From NCBI GenBank assembly GCA_027066355.1, contig JAMONW010000043.1, positions 1 to 7,706 on the forward strand: 7,706 nt of DNA. The letters run 5' to 3'. Position numbers and translations under genes: made by a program. Positions 1 to 4,926 of this stretch are shown here, piece by piece. The notes under the pieces were generated by a model, which was given only the letters and a program-made list of their open reading frames with translations, was not told the origin of the DNA and made no database searches. Each line of letters opens with the position of its first letter. Within the stretch, counting starts at the first letter, position 1. This DNA comes from Campylobacteraceae bacterium (lineage in GTDB: Bacteria; Campylobacterota; Campylobacteria; Campylobacterales; Sulfurovaceae).

Positions 1-120
1 AAAAACTGCTTTCATATTGTGCTTTAATCCATTGTTAATTGCAACTAAAATTGCAGGTCCAGGAGATGTAATTGTTAAAATAGCAATAACTAAAAATGAT
101 AAATAACTCTCTATACTCAT
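1..120 (-). CDS. LysE/RhtB-family exporter, N-terminal part (cut by window edge)
   Basis: The first 40 codons of a minus-strand gene are visible, starting at the ATG that reads CAT at 118-120; the rest lies beyond the left edge. The peptide begins MSIESYLSFLVIAIL and continues into T-S-P-G-P-A at residues 18-23. This first membrane helix followed by a (T/S)PGP motif is the hallmark of the LysE/RhtB family of inner-membrane exporters of amino acids and similar small metabolites. A ribosome site AAAGG (minus strand) lies about 9 bases upstream of the ATG, and a TATAAT box at 151-156 supports a promoter. A second gene of the same family lies at 4153-4749, but its N-terminus differs clearly, so the two are not recent duplicates. 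The substrate cannot be deduced. The family call is firm for so short a piece because of the motif and its position. Confidence 0.82.
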   Translation of the reverse strand, partial: MSIESYLSFLVIAILTITSPGPAILVAINNGLKHNMKAVF

Positions 121-150
121 TAATTTAAACCTTTAAATTGAAATTTTTGT

Positions 151-156
151 ATTATA
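151..156 (-). promoter_or_regulatory. -10 box of the promoter for the left-edge exporter
   Basis: Read on the minus strand this is TATAAT, about 30 bases upstream of the exporter ATG, which predicts a start of transcription near position 144 and a leader of about 24 bases. No clear -35 is seen, which is normal for sigma-70 promoters in Campylobacterota. It lies back to back with the promoter at 190-195. The assignment rests on sequence alone. Confidence 0.5.
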
Positions 157-166
157 ACAAATTTTA

Positions 167-195
167 TTTTTTTTTAAAGATTTTAGGAATATAAT
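167..195 (+). promoter_or_regulatory. Promoter of the secreted-protein operon (T9 tract plus TATAAT)
   Basis: A perfect TATAAT lies at 190-195, with a run of nine T residues at 167-175 where a -35 would be expected, a layout typical of Campylobacterota promoters that use T-rich stretches in place of a -35. The predicted start near 202 leaves a leader of only about 13 bases. That leader contains an A8 tract end and a strong ribosome site, AAGGAGG at 203-209, just before the ATG at 215. The T9 and A8 runs could vary in length by slippage, but this cannot be judged from one sequence. Confidence 0.55.
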
Positions 196-214
196 CAAAA
201 AAAAGGAGGATAAA

Positions 215-895
215 ATGAGTGTGATTAAGTATATTGTTGTTTTAACAATTATTGCTTTTGGATATGATTATAGCAATATTAACCCTCTTTTAGAGGCAAC
301 AGTTAGTTCTTCAACAAATGCTAGGGGAGTTTATATAAATAAGGCTCACAATTTTAAATTAACATTGCCTTCTATTTTTAAGAAAACTCCTTCAAAAGAG
401 GATAAAAACTTTGCTCTATTTAAAAGTTTAGATAATCAAGCAACTCTTCTTGTAGCTTTTAAAAATGATAATAGGCCTTTGAAAAATATATACTATAACA
501 CCCTTGATAATTTAAAAAATAGAGCTAATATAAAATTTGGTTTTCATAAATATTTTGGCAAGTGGTATGTTATTTCAATTTTAGATATAGATAAAGATAC
601 AATTTCATATCAAAAAGGATTTAAGAAAAGAGGTGTGCATATTTTTTATATTTTAAGTTATCCAAATTATCAAAAAAAGAAGTATGATAGTGTAATAAAG
701 AGTCTAAATAGAGGTTTTGGCTATACCTCTAAAGTTCATAAAAAGAGAACTACTATCATAAGAGGTGGCACATGGTGTGATAAATATTATAGAACTTGTT
801 CTCTTGAGTGTTTTGATAAAGTTAATGAAGATAGTTGCTTAAATATATGTGAAGCAAAACAGAGCAGATGTTATAAAACAGGTAAATTTAGATAG
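215..895 (+). CDS. Exported protein with possible PsbP/Mog1-like domain and six-cysteine C-terminal module
   Basis: I do not recognise this 226-residue protein as a named family. Residues 1-16 (MSVIKYIVVLTIIAFG) form a hydrophobic signal peptide or N-terminal membrane anchor; no clear cleavage site follows, so either is possible. Residues 40-170 alternate short beta-like stretches and end in 'YILSYPNYQKKKYDSVIKSL'. This layout (a LPS-type strand early, a tyrosine-rich strand, then a helix ending before an S-(F/L) turn) is reminiscent of the PsbP/Mog1/DcrB fold; that is an inference. The tail holds six cysteines (188, 195, 199, 208, 212, 219) in a symmetric pattern also found at the end of the next gene. 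All six lie in the tail, which suits disulfide formation outside the cytoplasm. The start is fixed by AAGGAGG five bases upstream. The next gene follows after 9 bases, so the two probably form an operon with linked roles. Confidence 0.8.
   Translation: MSVIKYIVVLTIIAFGYDYSNINPLLEATVSSSTNARGVYINKAHNFKLTLPSIFKKTPSKEDKNFALFKSLDNQATLLVAFKNDNRPLKNIYYNTLDNLKNRANIKFGFHKYFGKWYVISILDIDKDTISYQKGFKKRGVHIFYILSYPNYQKKKYDSVIKSLNRGFGYTSKVHKKRTTIIRGGTWCDKYYRTCSLECFDKVNEDSCLNICEAKQSRCYKTGKFR
776..871 (+). other. Six-cysteine module, copy 1 (residues 188-219)
   Basis: The spacing is C-x6-C-x3-C-x8-C-x3-C-x6-C, followed by Y-K. The two halves are mirror images (6-3 then 3-6), as expected for two antiparallel helices pinned by disulfides. 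The same module, with one residue less in the middle, closes the next protein (1532-1624). Shared positions besides the cysteines include a tyrosine four residues after the first cysteine, a basic residue after it, a serine before the fourth cysteine and the final Y-K. I know of no named family that matches; twin CX3C helical hairpins occur in mitochondrial small Tim proteins, but only the layout is alike. Confidence 0.7.
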
Positions 896-898
896 GAG
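894..898 (+). promoter_or_regulatory. Ribosome binding site that decides the ankyrin gene start
   Basis: AGGAG touches the upstream ATG at 899 directly, leaving no spacer, but lies six bases before a second in-frame ATG at 905. Six bases is a normal spacing, so 905 is the likelier start. The site overlaps the end of the preceding stop codon (893-895). Confidence 0.65.
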
Positions 899-904
899 AT
901 GATT

Positions 905-1633
905 ATGAGGTTTTTAATAATTTTACTCTTTGGAATTTTAAGTGCAGCTCCTATTCATAATGCTGTGAAGAGCGGTAATTTAACAAAAGTTAAAGAGCTT
1001 TTGAGTAAATCTACCATAAATTTAAAAGATAATAGAGGCAATACTCCTTTGTGTTATGCAACATATTATGGTTATGAAGATATTACAAAGTTTTTAGTAG
1101 ATAGTGGAGCTGATATTAATGCAAAATGTTGGAGCAGTAATAGAGCCTTACACTTTGCAGCCTATACACACCATTTTTTTAATGTAAAATATTTAATAGA
1201 GCATGGTGCAAATGTAAATTTAAAGGGGTGGCATGGTAATACTCCACTTATTTTTGCTGCATTTATTAGCGCACAAGATAGTGTAAAAGAGCTTTTAAAA
1301 AGTGGTGCAAATATTAATGCAAAGGGGTGGAATGGAAATACGGCTTTGCATTTTGCATCTTTTTGGGGATATATTGAAATTGTAAAAATTTTGTTAGATA
1401 GTGGTGCTAATGTTAATATATTAAATAGTGATGGAAAGAGTGCGCTAGATTTAGCAAAACAGATGGATAGAGCAGAGATTATTGAGCTTTTTAAGAGTAA
1501 TAAATCGCTTAATACAACTCCAAATAACAGATGTGAAAGTGAGTATAAAAGTTGCATAGAACATTGTAAAAATTCAAATAGTAGAAGTTGTGAATTTAAT
1601 TGTAATTTGCAACTTAAAGAGTGTTATAAGTAG
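905..1633 (+). CDS. Secreted ankyrin-repeat protein with six-cysteine C-terminal module
   Basis: This 242-residue protein starts with a short signal peptide (MRFLIILLFGILSA, cleavage likely after LSA at residue 14), so it should act in the periplasm or outside the cell. Residues 15-200 are about six ankyrin repeats of 33 residues with G-N-T-P/A-L, A-L-H-F-A and L-L-x-x-G-A-(D/N)-(V/I)-N signatures, a protein-binding scaffold. Repeats 3-5 start with a K-(G/C)-W unit at residues 74, 107 and 140, exactly 33 apart. A linker (200-209) leads to six cysteines (210, 217, 221, 229, 233, 240) in the same arrangement as the upstream gene's tail. Two more cysteines (50, 75) lie in the repeats. An upstream ATG at 899 would add two residues but has no spacer from the ribosome site. 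It is probably co-transcribed with the gene at 215-895. Periplasmic ankyrin proteins are known near catalase genes in other bacteria, but no catalase is seen here; partner and role are unknown. Confidence 0.9.
   Translation: MRFLIILLFGILSAAPIHNAVKSGNLTKVKELLSKSTINLKDNRGNTPLCYATYYGYEDITKFLVDSGADINAKCWSSNRALHFAAYTHHFFNVKYLIEHGANVNLKGWHGNTPLIFAAFISAQDSVKELLKSGANINAKGWNGNTALHFASFWGYIEIVKILLDSGANVNILNSDGKSALDLAKQMDRAEIIELFKSNKSLNTTPNNRCESEYKSCIEHCKNSNSRSCEFNCNLQLKECYK
1532..1624 (+). other. Six-cysteine module, copy 2 (ankyrin protein residues 210-240)
   Basis: The spacing is C-x6-C-x3-C-x7-C-x3-C-x6-C, then Y-K and the stop codon. It aligns with copy 1 at 776-871 with a single one-residue gap between the third and fourth cysteines. 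The DNA of the two copies is well diverged, so the likeness is at protein level and not the trace of a recent duplication. Confidence 0.7.
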
Positions 1634-1702
1634 TATGTTAAGCTATTAGGGTGTTATAAAGGCATAAAAATCTACTATTTAGATAGTTTAAGAAATTTTG
1701 AA

Positions 1703-1749
1703 ATCAGTCAGTTTAAAGGGTGATTTATACATAATATCAGTCGGTATAA
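1703..1749. repeat. Pair of 14-base direct repeats upstream of the nitrate reductase gene
   Basis: ATCAGTCAGTTTAA at 1703-1716 and ATCAGTCGGTATAA at 1736-1749 match at 12 of 14 positions and start 33 bases apart, close to three helix turns. They lie about 80-115 bases upstream of the predicted transcription start of the gene at 1843, a usual place for activator sites. The binding protein is unknown and the match could be chance in AT-rich DNA, though the GTC core is uncommon here. The rest of the 209-base gap (1634-1842) holds no gene that I can support. Confidence 0.4.
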
Positions 1750-1806
1750 CCATAAACAACTGCCTAAAATTTAACCACAAATAAGCATAAATTTTGTATA
1801 AAATTA

Positions 1807-1815
1807 TGATAAAAT
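1807..1815 (+). promoter_or_regulatory. Extended -10 promoter of the nitrate reductase gene
   Basis: TGATAAAAT fits an extended -10 (TGN followed by TAAAAT, five of six consensus bases). The predicted start of transcription is near 1822, giving a leader of about 20 bases that contains the ribosome site AGAGG at 1832-1836, six bases before the ATG. No -35 is evident. Confidence 0.5.
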
Positions 1816-1842
1816 CTAATAAAACTCTATTAGAGGTATAAA

Positions 1843-4158
1843 ATGAGATTTTTAAAAGATTTAAAAAACAAAATATTTAGTGATGATATAAAAGAGGAGA
1901 AGTATGAGTTAGTTGATGACCCTATTTTTGGTAAGGTAGCTAAGGCTAAAGCGCCTGATAGTTGGGTTAGGACTACTTGTGGCTATTGTGGTGTTGGGTG
2001 TGGTATGTATGTTGGGGTTAAAGATGGCAAGGCTGTTTACTCTAAGGGCGATCCAACGCATCCGGTAAATTTTGGAACGCTTTGTCCTAAGGGGCTTAGT
2101 GAGCATAAGATGGTAGATGCGCCTAGCAGAGCTAAAGGGGCTTATATTCGCAAAAATGGCGCACTAATTCAAAGTAGCTGGGATGAAGCATTTAAGCTTA
2201 CAAGCAATAAGTTTAAAGAGATTCAAGAAAAATATGGCAAAGGGGCAGTGGCTGTTATTTCAACAGGGCAGCTTTTAACTGAAGAGTTTTACTCTTTGGG
2301 TAAATTTGTTCAATTAGGGCTTCAGACAAATAACTATGATGGCAATACAACACTTTGTATGGCAAGTGCGGTTATGGGCTATAAGCAGAGCTTTGGAAGC
2401 GATGGTCCAACAGGGTGTTATGAAGATTTAGCTAAGGCTAGTGTTGTAATGTTAGTTGGGGCTAATATTGCAGATAATCACCCAATTTTAAAGCTTCATT
2501 TGCAACAAAATCGCAAAAATAAAAAGATTATTGTAGTTGATCCAAGAAAGAGCAAAACAGCCCAAATGGCAGATATTTACTTGCCAATTAAGCCAAGAAG
2601 TGATTTGGCGCTAATGAATGGGCTATGCTATATTATTTTAGAGCAAGGCTGGGAAGATGAGGGCTTTATAAAATCAAGAACAAATGGCTTTAAAGAGTTT
2701 AAAAAGCATATAATGGCAAACTATCCGCCTCAAGAGGTAGCAAATATTACAGGGCTTGATGTTAAAACGCTTTATGAGATAGCAAGGCTATATGCAAATG
2801 CAAATAGTGCTACAATTGCTTGGACTATGGGAGTAAATCAAAGCTCTATTGGAACTGATACTGTAAGCTCTATTAATAATTTAAGCTTAATTACTGGTAA
2901 TTTGGGGCGCGAGGGTGCATCACCATTTAGCATTACTGGGCAGTGTAATGCAATGGGAACAAGAGAGTTTGGATTTACAAGCTCAATTCCTGGATATAGA
3001 GATTTTAAAAATGCAAAGGATAGAGCCGAGTTTGCTAGTATTATTGGCGTTGATAAAGAGCTTATACCAACTGCAAGAGGATATGCTTATCCACAAATTA
3101 TAGAGGCTATTGATAGAGGAGAAATTAAGGCTTTGTGGGTAGTAGCAACCAATCCACTTGTTAGCTACCCAGACCAAAATAGATTAAGAAGAGTTCTTAA
3201 AAAGCTAGATTTACTAGTGGTGCAAGATAGCTTTTTAAGCGATACTGCGCAGATTGCAGATGTAGTATTTGGCGCGGCAACTTGGAGTGAAAAAGAGGGG
3301 TGTTATACCAATAGTGAGCGTCGCTGTAACTTGGCTAAAAAGGCTAAACCAAACTACAAAGATACAAAGAGTGATTTTGAGATTGTAAAAGAGTTCTCTA
3401 AATATTTTGGTGTGCATGATATGCTATTTAAAGAGTTAAATAGTCCAAGAGATGTGTTTGAAGAGATTAAAAGAGTAAGTTATGGAAGGCTTTGTGATTA
3501 TAGTGGTATGAGCTATGAGTTAATTGAAGAGTTAGGAGGCATACAGTGGCCTTGCAATAAGCAAAATCCAAAAGGAACAAAGCGCCTTTATAGCGATGAT
3601 ATGCCATGTCCAACCCAAGATGGCAAAGCAAAATTATTGCCACTTGATTGGAAGAGTTTAAGTGAGAGCGTTTGCGAGGCATTCCCGTTAATACTAAATA
3701 CAGGCAGAACCGTAGAGCAGTTTCATACACGCACAAAAACAGGCACTATTGGCATTTTAGAAGATTTAGCGCCAGAGGCGTGGATAGAGCTAAATAGTGC
3801 AGATGCAAAAAAGCTAAAGGTAAAAAGTGGCGATAGAATAACAATTAGTGGAGATAGAGGAAAGGTGGAAGATGTTATAGTAAAAGTAACCCAAACCAAC
3901 CGAGAGGGAACTTGCTTTGTGCCGTTTCACTTTAGAGAGCAGCTTATAAATGCAATTACCTTGCCAGAGTTTGACGAAAAATCTTTTGAGCCAAACTATA
4001 AGCAGTGCGCTGTGCAACTACACTCAAGCGCCGTGCCAGAAGGTATTAAAATGGAGCAACAAGAGATTAGCGGAATTTTAGAGATGCAAAAAGATAGTAT
4101 AAAAGTAGAAGATAGTGTAAATGTAAAAAAGGCACTTGAAGAGAGCCTAAAATTATAA
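1843..4158 (+). CDS. nasA: Assimilatory-type nitrate reductase catalytic subunit (molybdopterin oxidoreductase)
   Basis: This 771-residue enzyme belongs to the molybdenum-bis-MGD oxidoreductases and most likely reduces nitrate to nitrite in the cytoplasm for nitrogen assimilation. Cysteines 46, 49, 53 and 81 (C-x2-C-x3-C-x27-C, then P-K-G) bind the N-terminal [4Fe-4S] cluster. C172 in 'NNYDGNTTLCMASAVMGYK' sits where the molybdenum ligand lies, and that surrounding sequence, with 'GCYEDL' after it, is NasA/NarB-like. 'WSEKEGCYTNSERR' (481-494) and 'TGRTVEQFHTRTKTG' (620-634) are conserved cofactor-domain motifs; the C-terminal molybdopterin-binding domain is about 615-730. No twin-arginine signal is present, which argues against periplasmic NapA. 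Residues 1-40 form an N-terminal extension before the cluster. At 771 residues it is near NarB length and lacks the C-terminal [2Fe-2S] domain of long NasA forms, so the electron donor is probably a ferredoxin, flavodoxin or separate subunit. A cytoplasmic formate dehydrogenase is a less likely reading. No nitrite reductase gene lies next to it in this window. Confidence 0.85.
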   Translation: MRFLKDLKNKIFSDDIKEEKYELVDDPIFGKVAKAKAPDSWVRTTCGYCGVGCGMYVGVKDGKAVYSKGDPTHPVNFGTLCPKGLSEHKMVDAPSRAKGAYIRKNGALIQSSWDEAFKLTSNKFKEIQEKYGKGAVAVISTGQLLTEEFYSLGKFVQLGLQTNNYDGNTTLCMASAVMGYKQSFGSDGPTGCYEDLAKASVVMLVGANIADNHPILKLHLQQNRKNKKIIVVDPRKSKTAQMADIYLPIKPRSDLALMNGLCYIILEQGWEDEGFIKSRTNGFKEFKKHIMANYPPQEVANITGLDVKTLYEIARLYANANSATIAWTMGVNQSSIGTDTVSSINNLSLITGNLGREGASPFSITGQCNAMGTREFGFTSSIPGYRDFKNAKDRAEFASIIGVDKELIPTARGYAYPQIIEAIDRGEIKALWVVATNPLVSYPDQNRLRRVLKKLDLLVVQDSFLSDTAQIADVVFGAATWSEKEGCYTNSERRCNLAKKAKPNYKDTKSDFEIVKEFSKYFGVHDMLFKELNSPRDVFEEIKRVSYGRLCDYSGMSYELIEELGGIQWPCNKQNPKGTKRLYSDDMPCPTQDGKAKLLPLDWKSLSESVCEAFPLILNTGRTVEQFHTRTKTGTIGILEDLAPEAWIELNSADAKKLKVKSGDRITISGDRGKVEDVIVKVTQTNREGTCFVPFHFREQLINAITLPEFDEKSFEPNYKQCAVQLHSSAVPEGIKMEQQEISGILEMQKDSIKVEDSVNVKKALEESLKL

Positions 4159-4749
4159 AAATAGATTTTTAAAAGCTTTGTAAGCACTGTTTAGAAGTAA
4201 AATTGCAAAGCCTACAAATAGTATAGATGCAGTTTTATTAATAGCTATTAGTAAAGACTCTTTTAAGTCTATTTTAGAGCTAATAAAGGCAGAAATTAAA
4301 AATGCTAATGATATGCCTATAAATAGTGAAGCTAAAGATAGTAATATAGATTTTGCCATAAAGGGGGTTATTACTACTGCAAAAAATATCATAGCTTTTG
4401 GGTTAGATAGGTTTAAAAGTAGTGCTTCTTTATATATTTTAAAACCCTTGAAGTTATCGCAGCTTTTATCTAAATTTGGAGTGTCATTGAATATTAAATA
4501 TGCAATTTTAAATAGATAAATAGCGCCTAAAAAACCAATAATTAGTTGAAAATATAGGTTTTTACTAAGTGTAGAGCCAACTATTGCAACAAGCAATAGA
4601 TAGATAATATTTCCACTTAAAATACCAAAAACTGCCCAATATGCTGGGATTTTTCCTTTGCATAAACCTTGCCTTATTACATAAAATATATCAGGTCCTG
4701 GTGTTATTGCTGCTATAAAACCCATTGTTGCTAATATTAAATAATCCAT
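4153..4749 (-). CDS. LysE/RhtB-family amino-acid or metabolite exporter
   Basis: This complete 198-residue protein has the family's usual length (about 200) and about six hydrophobic segments, roughly at residues 4-25, 38-60, 65-87, 111-131, 137-158 and 167-190, so it is an inner-membrane protein. The diagnostic motifs are T-P-G-P at 16-19 in the first helix and 'NLSNPKAMIFF' at 113-123 before the fourth. The family exports amino acids (lysine, homoserine, threonine, leucine) or related small molecules; the substrate here is unknown. The minus-strand start at 4749 is supported by TTGGAG at 4755-4760. The stop codon (TTA at 4153-4155 on the plus strand) interlocks with the stop of the convergent nitrate reductase gene. 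It is divergent from the TetR gene at 4927, with 177 bases between the starts, so that repressor might also act on it; this is an inference. Confidence 0.88.
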   Translation of the reverse strand: MDYLILATMGFIAAITPGPDIFYVIRQGLCKGKIPAYWAVFGILSGNIIYLLLVAIVGSTLSKNLYFQLIIGFLGAIYLFKIAYLIFNDTPNLDKSCDNFKGFKIYKEALLLNLSNPKAMIFFAVVITPFMAKSILLSLASLFIGISLAFLISAFISSKIDLKESLLIAINKTASILFVGFAILLLNSAYKAFKNLFL

Positions 4750-4776
4750 AGATACTCCAATAATTTACCATTAGAT

Positions 4777-4782
4777 ATTATA
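4777..4782 (-). promoter_or_regulatory. -10 box of the promoter for the LysE-family gene
   Basis: On the minus strand this reads TATAAT, preceded by a T-rich stretch ending TTTTTTG and no clear -35. The predicted start near 4770 gives a leader of about 20 bases including the TTGGAG ribosome site. Confidence 0.5.
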
Positions 4783-4849
4783 CAAAAAATTATTTCATAT
4801 TGTATAACTTGAGTTAATTTTAAATATTTTAAAAATGTTCTGGATATTT

Positions 4850-4864
4850 AAACTATTTTAGTTT
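4850..4864. repeat. Inverted repeat just upstream of the TetR-gene promoter
   Basis: AAACTATTTTAGTTT has perfect 6-base arms (AAACTA / TAGTTT) around three bases. It ends six bases before the -35 box at 4871. Its AACTA/TAGTT arms resemble the core of the palindrome at 4899-4918, with different spacing, so it may be a weaker second operator lying between the two divergent genes. In AT-rich DNA it could also be chance. Confidence 0.35.
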
Positions 4865-4870
4865 GATAAC

Positions 4871-4899
4871 TTGACATAATAAAGCAATAGTTGTATAAT
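4871..4899 (+). promoter_or_regulatory. Consensus sigma-70 promoter of the efflux operon
   Basis: TTGACA at 4871-4876 and TATAAT at 4894-4899 are both perfect and are separated by 17 bases, the optimal spacing. The predicted start of transcription is near 4906. This is the only promoter in the window with a recognisable -35 box. The palindrome at 4899-4918 overlaps the end of the -10 box and the start point. Confidence 0.8.
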
Positions 4900-4918
4900 T
4901 AACCAACTAGTTAGTTAA
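4899..4918. promoter_or_regulatory. Probable TetR-family operator (20-base palindrome)
   Basis: TTAACCAACTAGTTAGTTAA equals its own reverse complement except for one symmetric pair of positions (6 and 15). It covers the last base of the -10 box, the predicted start point and the edge of the ribosome site (AAGG, 4917-4920). A repressor bound here would block RNA polymerase. Its length and position next to a tetR-type gene fit autoregulation by that gene's product; binding itself is inferred. Confidence 0.75.
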
Positions 4919-4926
4919 GGTAATTT

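Noticed and set aside
899..904. Upstream ATG at 899 as the start of the ankyrin gene
   Set aside because: The ribosome site AGGAG touches this ATG with no spacer, while the ATG at 905 has a normal six-base spacing and gives a standard signal peptide. The difference is two residues only.
1162..1557. 131-codon minus-strand reading frame opposite the ankyrin gene
   Set aside because: It lies wholly inside the ankyrin gene, and its peptide shows the same periodic pattern as the antisense of the repeats. It has no ribosome site or recognisable domain.
1621..1659. Direct repeat GTGTTATAA at 1621-1629 and 1651-1659
   Set aside because: Nine bases of mostly A and T, one copy being the end of the ankyrin gene with its C-Y-K codons; chance is likely and no function is suggested.
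1674..1687. Small hairpin ACTAT-TTAG-ATAGT after the ankyrin gene, considered as a terminator
   Set aside because: The stem has only five mostly A-T pairs and no U-tract follows, so it is too weak to call.
2915..3736. Several 60-90 codon frames overlapping the nitrate reductase gene on both strands
   Set aside because: All fall within the 771-residue enzyme, whose conserved motifs run across them without a break.
1843..4158. Reading the molybdoenzyme as periplasmic nitrate reductase NapA or as formate dehydrogenase
   Set aside because: There is no twin-arginine signal and the protein is shorter than NapA. The sequence around the molybdenum-ligand cysteine (NTTLCMASAV...GCYEDL) is closer to NasA/NarB than to formate dehydrogenase.
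4313..4519. 68-codon plus-strand reading frame inside the LysE-family gene
   Set aside because: It is antisense to a well-supported membrane protein gene, with no family features of its own.
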